NCBI RefSeq assembly: GCF_019740355.2 | Contig: NZ_CP091819.1 | Span: 1,302,001-1,366,000, forward strand | Direction of reading: 5' to 3' | Source of the DNA: Paracrocinitomix mangrovi | Lineage (GTDB): Bacteria > Bacteroidota > Bacteroidia > Flavobacteriales_D > Crocinitomicaceae | DNA: 64,000 nt | In this document: positions 56,660-64,000 of the stretch, piece by piece | How positions within the stretch are numbered: position 1 is the stretch's first letter | Layout: every line of letters starts with the position of its first letter | Position numbers and translations under genes: made by a program | Notes under the pieces: generated by a model | Told to the model about the DNA's origin: nothing | Seen by the model: only the letters and a program-made list of their open reading frames with translations | The model's database searches: none

Positions 56660-57748
56660 TTAAGCATTTTCGGCCAATTCCATACCAAAGGTATCAGCCA
56701 TATAATTGTCATAATCATCTGCTTTTTGGAACAATTCTGCCAATATTTCTTTTCCTGATTCTTCATTTAAATCAGCATCATAAATAATGGTTCCTAAAAC
56801 AATGTTTTGTTGATTTACACTAAAACTCAATGCTTCAAGATCATAATTTTCTTTTAACATGTAATCATATAAATTGGCAATGTTTTGCTTAGGAAGTGAA
56901 CCTAAAACAGCATCACAATAGATAAATCTGTTTTGAGTATTGTGCGTTATTTTTATTAATGCACTACCCTCTTCTATATCCCAAGCGGATTTACCTACAC
57001 GAGACAATTTTACATCTTTACCAATTGAAGTTAAAATGCTCTCCATTGTTTTTGATACACCTTCTGGATTGTAAGGAGTTGAATCAAATTCAGATAAATC
57101 AAATTTATTTCCACAATGAGGACAATATCCATCTTGCAAAGAATCCTTTGTTACAAGATTCGTACAAGACGAACATTTAGACGCTCTTTGGTTTTGATAT
57201 CCTTCATCATATTCTCTCAAAATATCATTTAAGGTAACAGAAGGCAAAGCAAAACCTAAGCTTTCACCATCTCTAAAAATAAATGTATTTACACCTACTA
57301 CTTCTCCCCTTTCGTTAATAAGTGGACCTCCACTATTTCCAGGGTTAATCGCTGCGTCTACCTGAATGTAATCAACGTTGTTGAATTTTCTTTCAGATTT
57401 AGAAACGATACCTTGTGTAGCTGTAAATCTCAATCCAAGCGGATGTCCAATCGCAATGATTTTTTCTCCAGCATTTACTTTCTCATTTGAAATTGTGACA
57501 TGTCCACTTTCATCAAATCCATCAGGAACTCTTAAAAATGCAATGTCATTTAGCGGATCTGTATAAATTACCTGTGCGAGGGTCTTTTTAAAATTCTCTC
57601 CTCTAATCACCACTTCTTCGCTTCCTGCAATTACGTGACGATTTGTAACAATCAATCCTTTATCTTTTACAATAAATCCAGAACCAGAGCCTCCCGGTGT
57701 ATGGATCTGAACGATAATATCTTTATAGCTGTCAATTACTGCTTCCAT
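56660..57748 (-). CDS. cytoplasmic trypsin-like (S1C) serine protease with zinc ribbon and YbjN-like C-terminus
   Basis: The 362-residue protein has no signal peptide or membrane segment, unusual for this family. Residues 1-180 form a trypsin-like domain with catalytic H38 (TNRHVI), D68 (NDIAFLRV) and S139 (NPGNSGGPL). A four-cysteine zinc ribbon follows (C192, C195, C209, C212; CSSC and CPHCG). The C-terminal region at about 228-345 is an alpha/beta domain with strands and a helix that resembles YbjN/T3SS-chaperone-like domains. No PDZ domain is present, unlike DegP. It is the second gene of a two-gene operon, 6 bases after the unknown 447-residue protein. Function is unknown; a regulated cytosolic protease is likely. 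Confidence 0.8.
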   Translation of the reverse strand: MEAVIDSYKDIIVQIHTPGGSGSGFIVKDKGLIVTNRHVIAGSEEVVIRGENFKKTLAQVIYTDPLNDIAFLRVPDGFDESGHVTISNEKVNAGEKIIAIGHPLGLRFTATQGIVSKSERKFNNVDYIQVDAAINPGNSGGPLINERGEVVGVNTFIFRDGESLGFALPSVTLNDILREYDEGYQNQRASKCSSCTNLVTKDSLQDGYCPHCGNKFDLSEFDSTPYNPEGVSKTMESILTSIGKDVKLSRVGKSAWDIEEGSALIKITHNTQNRFIYCDAVLGSLPKQNIANLYDYMLKENYDLEALSFSVNQQNIVLGTIIYDADLNEESGKEILAELFQKADDYDNYMADTFGMELAENA

Positions 57749-57754
57749 TTCTCT

Positions 57755-59098
57755 TTATTTTGACAAGTTAATTTTATCTAATTCCAATATCAATGAATCT
57801 ATAAACAACGGAATTGAAGTATAATTCAATGTTCCGGTGTTAAATGCCAAGTGAGGAAAATCCTTTTTAGCATCTTTTACTATGTTGTTTATTTCATTTG
57901 AAATTTTACCACCATCTAATTGACCATTATTGTTCAATCTAACAGCAGACCCACATTTTTCATAGTAATCAGGATTCATAACCGCCATGGCAACATTCAA
58001 TATCTTAGATACCGGGTAAACCATACCATAGTTAAAGAAAGCATATGACACCATATAGCTATAGATAGCTTCTACCATTTGAGGATAGTTATTATCTCTG
58101 TACCAACCAATTTTATCGCGTTCGTTGAACATCATATCCATTACAGATTTGTGGGTGGCAGGATTGGCCAAAGCAAACGTTGCTTTAACATCATAAATTC
58201 CTTCCATCACTTTCTCTTTTGGAGTATTGATAATATTGTCAAACTCATCAATAATAGAAACGTTTCTTTCTTGAGTAGTTTTATTGTCTTTAGCAAAAAA
58301 CATTCTTTGAATACGCTCTAACGCATCAGTTAACTCACCTTGAGGCTGAATCAAATAATCAATTTTATAAGTTAGATTCAACAATAAAAAGGCAATACCA
58401 CCCGACATAAAGTTAGGATCATGTTTCGCAATTTCTTCTTTTGTAGACTGAATCATTCCTACCAAATACTCATATTTAGCTTCCTTAATATCTGCAGGAA
58501 GTTCAATAATTGAATCAGTATCAAATTCTTCTAATGAAGAAAACTCTTGAGTTAACAAGTCATCTTGCTGATCTGCTTTTCTACACAATTCTTTTAAGGC
58601 ATCATACAATTTACCTGGAGATGCATCTATTGCATGAGAACTAAACTTCATTACCACTACATCATCTTTCATGGCAAATTTTGAATAATTCAAGGCATAG
58701 TTAATAGACATTAACTTTCTCATTACCGGAATTGTATGATCAGGCATTTTTACGATTTGTGCTTCTGCATAAAATCTGTTAGCATCACCTTTTCCTCTTA
58801 CAACTTTAGATCCCTGTGTGATTTCAAATTCTACAACGTCTCCATTTCTATTAATGGTCACATTGTCTACTTGGGGATCTCTCAAATAAATTAAGAATTG
58901 CTCAAAAGAATCTACATAATTTTTTTCCTTAAAGCGGTCGTTTGCATTTTTCCATGCATCTAGCTGTGTTTTGTTTTTGTTGATATCTGTATATCTCCCA
59001 AAACTCACTAAACCACCTGTTGAAGATTGAGTAGTAGTCGATTCAGAGGTAGCTTGAGCACCGCTATCGCCTCCGAACATTTTTTTAAATAATGACAT
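57755..59098 (-). CDS. unknown partner protein of the cytosolic protease
   Basis: The 447-residue soluble protein has no signal peptide. After a Gly/Ser/Thr-rich N-terminus (MSLFKKMFGGDSGAQATSES) comes an alpha/beta region at about 45-170 (YLRDPQVDNVTINRNGDVVEF, MRKLMSINYALNYSKFAM). It is reminiscent of the YbjN/chaperone-like fold of the protease C-terminus. Then follows a long helical region (DALKELCRKADQQDDLL, YEYLVGMIQSTKEEI, ATFALANPATHKSVMDMMFN). I do not recognise the family. The gene starts 6 bases upstream of the protease gene and likely is its partner or substrate. Two inverted repeats lie just upstream (59099-59143). Confidence 0.65.
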   Translation of the reverse strand: MSLFKKMFGGDSGAQATSESTTTQSSTGGLVSFGRYTDINKNKTQLDAWKNANDRFKEKNYVDSFEQFLIYLRDPQVDNVTINRNGDVVEFEITQGSKVVRGKGDANRFYAEAQIVKMPDHTIPVMRKLMSINYALNYSKFAMKDDVVVMKFSSHAIDASPGKLYDALKELCRKADQQDDLLTQEFSSLEEFDTDSIIELPADIKEAKYEYLVGMIQSTKEEIAKHDPNFMSGGIAFLLLNLTYKIDYLIQPQGELTDALERIQRMFFAKDNKTTQERNVSIIDEFDNIINTPKEKVMEGIYDVKATFALANPATHKSVMDMMFNERDKIGWYRDNNYPQMVEAIYSYMVSYAFFNYGMVYPVSKILNVAMAVMNPDYYEKCGSAVRLNNNGQLDGGKISNEINNIVKDAKKDFPHLAFNTGTLNYTSIPLFIDSLILELDKINLSK

Positions 59099-59116
59099 AT
59101 TGTTTACAATTTAGGG

Positions 59117-59143
59117 ATAGACAAGATAGTAAATCCTGTCTAT
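59117..59143 (-). promoter_or_regulatory. inverted repeat upstream of the protease operon
   Basis: ATAGACAAGAT (59117-59127) and ATCCTGTCTAT (59133-59143) pair with one wobble around a 5-base loop. Closer to the start codon the arms ATTGT and ACAAT (59099-59110) form a second, smaller inverted repeat. Either an operator or an RNA hairpin. Confidence 0.55.
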
Positions 59144-59219
59144 TAACAATATGATTTTTACGATAAAATTATGTTAAGTTTAAAAATTGATAATCAATAG
59201 ATACCATTTTGATATCAAA

Positions 59220-59789
59220 TTACCTTGAAAGTAAAACGTGTCCTACTAAATGAACAACTTCTCCATTCGTTTTAGCAAAGCTAAATTGCCAAATGTATAT
59301 TCCTTGTAATGCTGGATTTCCTGTCCTCTGATCTATCCCATCCCAAACAGGGTCATTTTCCTGTACGTCATAAATGACTTTTTGATTCCTGTTATAAATT
59401 GTAAGATGAGCTCCCCAATAATCACAATTAATAATGGGCTTAAAAACTTCATTAAAAACATCACCATCAGGTGTAAATACATTAGGAACATAATATTGAC
59501 ATGAAATATCCTCCAAACAATCACTAACAAATACATTCACTTCCACCGTATCAGATGTACCAATTAATAAATATGATGTGAACTCATAAATGGTGTCTTT
59601 AAAAATTGCTGAATACGATAAAACAGAATCCGGTTTACTCGCTAAAACCCATTTGAAAGTGGTGTCACCTTCAGCTTTTAGGAAAAATGAAGAGCCAGAG
59701 CAAATATTATCTGTTCCAACATACGTCAACTGACACTTTGAAAATAAATGTATGCTACAAAAAAATAGGGTAATTAGAATACTTTTCAT
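59220..59789 (-). CDS. minimal T9SS type B cargo (CHU_C domain) protein
   Basis: The 189-residue protein has a signal peptide (MKSILITLFFCSIHLFSKCQ), an Ig-like mini-domain of about 70 residues (DNICSGSSFFLKAEGD) and a CHU_C gliding-motility-associated domain that takes up the rest (YVPNVFTPDGDVFNEVFKPI, WDGIDQRTGNPALQGIYIW). The latter targets it to T9SS as type B cargo. It is far smaller than typical cargo of this class. An inverted repeat (59799-59815, TTTGTTT/AAACAAA) lies 10 bases before its start. Confidence 0.82.
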   Translation of the reverse strand: MKSILITLFFCSIHLFSKCQLTYVGTDNICSGSSFFLKAEGDTTFKWVLASKPDSVLSYSAIFKDTIYEFTSYLLIGTSDTVEVNVFVSDCLEDISCQYYVPNVFTPDGDVFNEVFKPIINCDYWGAHLTIYNRNQKVIYDVQENDPVWDGIDQRTGNPALQGIYIWQFSFAKTNGEVVHLVGHVLLSR

Positions 59790-59798
59790 TTTGGGCTA

Positions 59799-59815
59799 TT
59801 TGTTTCTAAAACAAA
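59799..59815 (-). promoter_or_regulatory. inverted repeat just before the minimal T9SS cargo gene
   Basis: TTTGTTT and AAACAAA pair perfectly around CTA. Its distance of 10 bases from the start codon fits an operator or mRNA hairpin. Confidence 0.45.
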
Positions 59816-59845
59816 CTCCCACAACAAAATGTTACATTTAATTGA

Positions 59846-60802
59846 TTACGGCTTTACACGAAGTGTTTGACCAATTTGAAGAATATCAGTTTCCTTCATA
59901 TTGTTCAACTGGCAAATCTTGCTGACTGTTGTGCCATACTTCAAAGCAATAGCGTAAAGTGAATCACCACTTCTCACCTTATGTGTTCTGGCATCTTTAT
60001 CAACCTTATAGGTAGATGAACCTCCACCAACATCATGTCCTGATGAAGAACTGTGTCTTGAACTACCTGGAACAAATATTCCTGAATGAACTAACAGGTT
60101 ATCATCAACATATTTTTCTTCAAAATTGAACAAGTGTTCAGGATTAATAGGATTATCATAAAATCTAACTTCAAAATGCAAATGATCTCCTGTTGATCTA
60201 CCGGTATTTCCTCCAAGCGCAATAGGCTCTCCGGCTTTCACTTCTTGATTAGGAGCTACTAATAACTCTTCACAATGTGCATAATAAGTTTCTAAACCAT
60301 TATAGTGTCTAATGATTACAAGATTACCAAATCCTTTTTCATGCATTTGAGCATAACGAATTTTACCATCAAATGCTGCAACAATCGTATCTCCTGTTTC
60401 TAAATCAATGTCAATTCCGTTGTGATTTCTCCCTTTTCTGTATCCAAATCTTGATGTAATTCTGCCATGAAAAGGAATTGCATAATTTTGATGCACTGTA
60501 TCAATCGTACACAGCCAAACTGTATCCTTCATATTCTCAACCTCATTTGTAGTACAAGTAATAGTTACATCAGTATTCCAATAAGATTTAAATTGCATTG
60601 ATGAGTCAGATTGAACAATTTCTTCAATTCCAGGACACAATACACCGTCAAAATCTCTGTCATGCTCATATTCCCAAGTTCTATTAGCATAGATAAACAT
60701 CTTGCCTTCTGGCGTATCTAAAGTGTCAATTGGAATTCCTGGTTGTGCAAAGGCACCAAGATTTATTATCAAGGTAATAAACAATAATCCAGCGTTCTTC
60801 AT
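59846..60802 (-). CDS. M23 metallopeptidase with C-terminal LysM domain
   Basis: The 318-residue protein has a signal peptide (to about residue 20, GAFAQ). Its M23 domain (about 108-225) carries the zinc-binding HxxxD (H127, D131 in HNGIDIDLETGD) and HLHFEV (H207, H209); a further H176 is present. The metal site is therefore complete, so it should cleave peptidoglycan peptides. A LysM domain at the end (SGDSLYAIALKYGTTVSKICQ, ILQIGQTLRVKP) binds the glycan. It probably remodels the cell wall in the periplasm. Promoter -7 box at 60828. Confidence 0.92.
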   Translation of the reverse strand: MKNAGLLFITLIINLGAFAQPGIPIDTLDTPEGKMFIYANRTWEYEHDRDFDGVLCPGIEEIVQSDSSMQFKSYWNTDVTITCTTNEVENMKDTVWLCTIDTVHQNYAIPFHGRITSRFGYRKGRNHNGIDIDLETGDTIVAAFDGKIRYAQMHEKGFGNLVIIRHYNGLETYYAHCEELLVAPNQEVKAGEPIALGGNTGRSTGDHLHFEVRFYDNPINPEHLFNFEEKYVDDNLLVHSGIFVPGSSRHSSSSGHDVGGGSSTYKVDKDARTHKVRSGDSLYAIALKYGTTVSKICQLNNMKETDILQIGQTLRVKP

Positions 60803-60827
60803 CCCTCTAGTTTTTCAAGGTTCGGCA

Positions 60828-60835
60828 CAAAAATA
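60828..60835 (-). promoter_or_regulatory. candidate -7 box for the M23 peptidase gene
   Basis: Minus strand TATTTTTG, 25 bases before the start codon. No -33 TTTG visible. Confidence 0.5.
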
Positions 60836-60970
60836 TTCATTTTAATTCAATGTTAAACACAGGAACTTTTGATTTTCTAACAGTTAACAGTTATTAACAC
60901 TCATTTTGATCTAAAAAATTAGTTAACATAATAATCATTTCAAAAAAGATGTCAATCAAGAAACTTAACG

Positions 60971-60978
60971 TATCTTTG
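60971..60978 (+). promoter_or_regulatory. -7 box of the DEAD-box helicase gene
   Basis: TATCTTTG is identical to the -7 boxes of both rRNA promoters and lies 100 bases before the ATG at 61079, leaving a leader of about 90 bases. Confidence 0.6.
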
Positions 60979-60984
60979 CACCAA

Positions 60985-61078
60985 ATTTTACGACCACATT
61001 TTAATCCTGTCGTGTTTAGTTGTGTGCCCATTTATTCGGGATAAGGATTGAGATGAGGAAAGGGAACACAAAATACAT
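60985..61078 (+). promoter_or_regulatory. structured leader of the helicase mRNA
   Basis: AATCCT (61003-61008) pairs with AGGATT (61044-61049), with CCC (61027-61029) and GGG (61038-61040) inside. TGTGTGCCC (61021-61029) can instead pair 8 of 9 positions with GGGAACACA (61062-61070). The second pairing interleaves with the first and overlaps the purine-rich segment AGGAAAGGG (61056-61064) before the start codon. The two pairings are either alternatives or a pseudoknot. Confidence 0.55.
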
Positions 61079-62782
61079 ATGGAATTTAAAGAATTAGGAT
61101 TGGGTGAAGAATTACTCGCCGCAATCAATGAACTAGGTTTTAAAGAACCTACTCCTATTCAGGAACAAGCAATACCACACTTATTAGAAGATCCTACAGA
61201 TTTAATTGGATTAGCATCAACAGGAACTGGTAAAACAGCATCTTTTGGTTTACCGCTATTACATTATGTGGATCTGGAAATGAATCATACACAAGGACTG
61301 GTGATAGCACCAACTAGAGAATTGTGTATTCAAATCGCTAATGATCTGGAAATGTTTGGTAAAAGAATGAAGAAACTAAAAATAGTTTCTGTTTACGGAG
61401 GTACCGACATTAGAAAACAAATAAAAGAATTAGAAAGAGGAGCACAAATTATCGTAGCAACTCCAGGAAGATTAGTAGACTTGATCAACCGTAAAAAAGT
61501 TCGAATCAATGATATTGATACTGTAGTTTTAGATGAGGCTGATGAGATGTTGAACATGGGATTCAAAGAAGACATTGATACCATCTTAAAACAGACTCCT
61601 AAAGATAAGTGTGTATGGTTGTTTTCTGCAACTATGCCTGATGAAGTTGCCAGAATAGCCAGAACTTACATGGTGGAACCTTTTGAAATTACAGTAGGTT
61701 CAAAAAATGTTACAAACAAAAACATTGAACACCAAGCTTACACTGTAAAAGAAAGAGATAGATACTTTGCTTTAAAGAGATTGATTGATTTCAATCCAAA
61801 TATTTACGGATTAATTTTCTGCAGAACGCGAAGAGAAACTGCTGAAGTTGCAGATAAATTAATGGCAGAAGGATATTCGGCAGAACCATTACACGGAGAC
61901 TTATCTCAAGCACAAAGAGATAGAGTAATGGGAAAATTCCGTGATAAACATATTCAGATTTTAGTAGCAACTGATGTGGCGGCAAGAGGTATTGATGTGG
62001 ATGATATTACACATGTGATTCACTATAAACTTCCTGAAGATGTTGAAAATTACACTCACCGTTCAGGAAGAACAGCTAGAGCTGGTAAAAAGGGAATTTC
62101 TATTGCATTGATCAATACTAAAGAAGGTAGAAAACTAAAGAGTATTGAAAAAATCATTCAAACCAATTTTGATATTAAAAAATTGCCTACGCCTGACGAA
62201 ATTTGCGAAAAACAACTTTTCAAATTAGTTGAGAATGTTGAAAACGAAGTTGTAAACGATAAAGCAATTGATAAATATCTACCTGAAGTCATGAAAAAAT
62301 TTGATGACTTAACAAGAGAAGAAATTGTAAGAAAATTTATCTCAGTTGAATTCAACAAGTTTTTGAATTACTATGCAAACTCTAAAAACCTTGATGCAGA
62401 TTTTAATGAATCTAAAGGAAAAGGTAGAGACGGTAGAGATGGAAGAGAACGCAGAGACAATAGAATGGATGATGACAAAGAAAGATTCTTTGTTAATCTT
62501 GGAAGAAAAGATGGCCTTAATCAAGGAGCTTTAGTGAGATTAATTTGTGACAATACAGGATTGAAAAATAAATCAATTGGTCGCATTGATATCATGAATA
62601 ACTTCTCATTTTTTGATGGAGATAAGGAACACAAAGAAACCTTTATAAAAAAACTTCAGGATGTGAACTTTGAAGGAAAATCAATGAATGTAGAAGTAAC
62701 AAAAGACGGTGGAGGAAAAGGTGGAAATGGTAAAAAGAAAAGAAAACCATCTTCCAAAGAAAGAAACCGCAGAAGAAAATAA
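61079..62782 (+). CDS. DEAD-box RNA helicase, DeaD/CsdA-like
   Basis: The 567-residue protein has all motifs of an RNA helicase: the Q motif FKEPTPIQEQAIP, motif I ASTGTGKT (46-53), PTRELCIQIA, TPGRLVDLI, DEAD at 152-155, SATMP, HGDLSQAQRDRVMGKFR, ATDVAARGIDV and HRSGRTARAGKKG. The C-terminal half has a DbpA/CsdA-type RNA-binding domain (RFFVNLGRKDGLNQGALV and IGRIDIMNNFSFFDG) and a basic Gly/Lys-rich tail. Likely roles are ribosome assembly and RNA unwinding, especially in the cold. A long structured leader precedes it; typA follows after 25 bases. Confidence 0.95.
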   Translation: MEFKELGLGEELLAAINELGFKEPTPIQEQAIPHLLEDPTDLIGLASTGTGKTASFGLPLLHYVDLEMNHTQGLVIAPTRELCIQIANDLEMFGKRMKKLKIVSVYGGTDIRKQIKELERGAQIIVATPGRLVDLINRKKVRINDIDTVVLDEADEMLNMGFKEDIDTILKQTPKDKCVWLFSATMPDEVARIARTYMVEPFEITVGSKNVTNKNIEHQAYTVKERDRYFALKRLIDFNPNIYGLIFCRTRRETAEVADKLMAEGYSAEPLHGDLSQAQRDRVMGKFRDKHIQILVATDVAARGIDVDDITHVIHYKLPEDVENYTHRSGRTARAGKKGISIALINTKEGRKLKSIEKIIQTNFDIKKLPTPDEICEKQLFKLVENVENEVVNDKAIDKYLPEVMKKFDDLTREEIVRKFISVEFNKFLNYYANSKNLDADFNESKGKGRDGRDGRERRDNRMDDDKERFFVNLGRKDGLNQGALVRLICDNTGLKNKSIGRIDIMNNFSFFDGDKEHKETFIKKLQDVNFEGKSMNVEVTKDGGGKGGNGKKKRKPSSKERNRRRK

Positions 62783-62807
62783 ACAGCATTAGTATTTAGT
62801 ATATAAA

Positions 62808-64000
62808 ATGGAAATTAGAAACATTGCAATTATTGCACACGTTGACCACGGTAAAACCACATTGGTAGACCGTATGATTGAAGCCGGTAAAAACCCTATT
62901 AAAAGTTCTGGTGAATTGATTATGGATAGTAATCCACTTGAAAGAGAAAGAGGTATTACTATCACATCTAAAAACGTATCCGTTTTTTATAAAGACACCA
63001 AAATCAATATCATTGATACACCGGGTCACAGTGACTTTGGTGGAGAAGTTGAACGTGTACTTAATATGGCAGATGGCGTTTGTCTACTTGTAGACGCATT
63101 TGAAGGTCCTATGCCTCAAACAAGATTTGTTTTACAAAAAGCGTTAGAATTAGGTCTTAAACCATTATTGGTTATCAACAAAGTCGATAAAGAAAACTGT
63201 ACGCCTGATGAAGTACATGAAAAAGTTTTTGATTTGATGTTTGAATTAGATGCTAATGAAGAGCAATTAGAATTTGAAACTGTATATGGTTCAGCTAAAA
63301 ATGGATGGATGTCTACAGATTGGAATAAACCTACAAATTCAATTGACACTATTTTAGATACTATTTTGGATTATTTCCCACCTAGAAAATTTGACGAAGG
63401 AAATACACAAATGTTGATTACATCTTTGGATTACTCTTCATTCGTTGGTCGTATCGCAATTGGAAGATTGACTAGAGGTACGTTAAAACCTAATCAACCT
63501 GTGATTTTGGCTAAGAGAAACGGAGATTTGGAGAAATCAAGAATCAAAGAAGTTTTTGTTTTTGACGGATTAGAGAAAAGAAAAGTAGAAGAAATTCAGG
63601 TTGGAGATATTTGTGCCGTTACTGGTATTGAAGGTTTTGAAATTGGAGATACTATCTGTGATTTTGAAAATCCTGAGCCATTAGCTTCTATTAGTATTGA
63701 TGAACCTACTATGAGTATGTTGTTCACTATTAATGACTCTCCATTCTTTGGAAAAGAAGGGAAATTTGTGACATCAAGACATATTCACGAAAGATTAGAA
63801 AAAGAACTAGAGAAAAACCTGGCTTTAAGAGTAGGTCAAACCGGTTCAGCTGACAAATGGAACGTTTTTGGAAGAGGTGTAATGCACTTGTCTGTATTAT
63901 TAGAAACCATGCGTAGAGAAGGATATGAAGTTCAGGTTGGGCAACCACAAGTAATCATTAAAGAAATTGATGGTGTTAAATGTGAGCCTATTGAAGATTT
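62808..64000 (+). CDS. typA: GTPase TypA/BipA (3' part missing)
   Basis: The frame is open from the ATG at 62808 to the right edge (397 codons so far). The G domain has HVDHGKTTL (P-loop), [20 protein letters not shown] and NKVD, as in translational GTPases. The later parts match TypA/Bip[20 protein letters not shown] and [21 protein letters not shown]. The family binds the ribosome and helps assembly and stress or cold adaptation. Placing it in one operon with a DEAD-box helicase, also a ribosome-assembly and cold factor, is functionally coherent. Confidence 0.96.
   Translation, partial: MEIRNIAIIAHVDHGKTTLVDRMIEAGKNPIKSSGELIMDSNPLERERGITITSKNVSVFYKDTKINIIDTPGHSDFGGEVERVLNMADGVCLLVDAFEGPMPQTRFVLQKALELGLKPLLVINKVDKENCTPDEVHEKVFDLMFELDANEEQLEFETVYGSAKNGWMSTDWNKPTNSIDTILDTILDYFPPRKFDEGNTQMLITSLDYSSFVGRIAIGRLTRGTLKPNQPVILAKRNGDLEKSRIKEVFVFDGLEKRKVEEIQVGDICAVTGIEGFEIGDTICDFENPEPLASISIDEPTMSMLFTINDSPFFGKEGKFVTSRHIHERLEKELEKNLALRVGQTGSADKWNVFGRGVMHLSVLLETMRREGYEVQVGQPQVIIKEIDGVKCEPIED

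Overview
The window reads as chromosomal DNA of a Bacteroidota bacterium, most likely order Flavobacteriales. Evidence seen directly: low G+C, gene starts preceded by the Bacteroidota sigma factor -7 box TAnnTTTG, few classical Shine-Dalgarno sites, a PorP/SprF-type protein, three proteins with type IX secretion (T9SS) type B C-terminal domains, SprB repeats, menD (menaquinone) and PD40/OmpA proteins. I cannot fix genus or family from this alone.

Layout. 1-5.0 kb: a large FG-GAP/VCBS secreted protein (cut by the left edge), then pabB-tilS and a small STAS-like protein. 5.1-10.5 kb: one complete rRNA operon on the minus strand (16S, tRNA-Ile, tRNA-Ala, 23S, 5S) with tandem promoters, processing stems and a terminator. 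10.6-20 kb: pfkA, an outer-membrane barrel protein, an ECF sigma factor with an anti-sigma/TPR protein, then valS, a secreted protein, lpdA and hemH. 20-21.4 kb: two blocks of non-coding interspersed repeats flank a lipoprotein gene. 21.4-23 kb: yebC and two membrane proteins. 23.3-32.5 kb: a surface-protein region with two giant T9SS type B cargo proteins, a PorP/SprF protein paired with one of them, and a BNR-repeat protein. 32.6-42.5 kb: menD, a two-component system, a PlsC-type acyltransferase, a NamZ-like muramidase, a LolC/E-like permease with an unusual insertion, and a 2-oxoacid dehydrogenase E2. 42.5-49.1 kb: two tandem TPR-PD40-OmpA proteins, a DnaQ-like exonuclease and an FAH-family hydrolase. 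49.2-52.4 kb: two tandem Cys-rich lipoproteins and a Tat/GMC dehydrogenase pair. 52.5-56.2 kb: PadR, PspC, glycosyltransferase and GNAT genes. 56.1-60.8 kb (minus strand): a small conserved protein, a cytoplasmic trypsin-like protease with a zinc ribbon, its unknown 447-residue partner, a minimal T9SS cargo and an M23/LysM peptidase. 61-64 kb: a DEAD-box helicase with a structured leader, and typA (cut by the right edge).

Most genes are housekeeping or envelope functions. The least explained unit is the protease operon at 56.6-59.1 kb. Its first gene encodes an unrecognised 447-residue protein. The second encodes a predicted cytosolic S1C protease fused to a zinc ribbon and a YbjN-like C-terminal domain. 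Other points of interest are the leader of the helicase gene, which can form two mutually exclusive or pseudoknotted stems, the Cys/His-rich lipoprotein pair with palindromes at each promoter, and several genes whose predicted promoters would give almost leaderless mRNAs. All assignments were made by reading the sequence; no database search was run.
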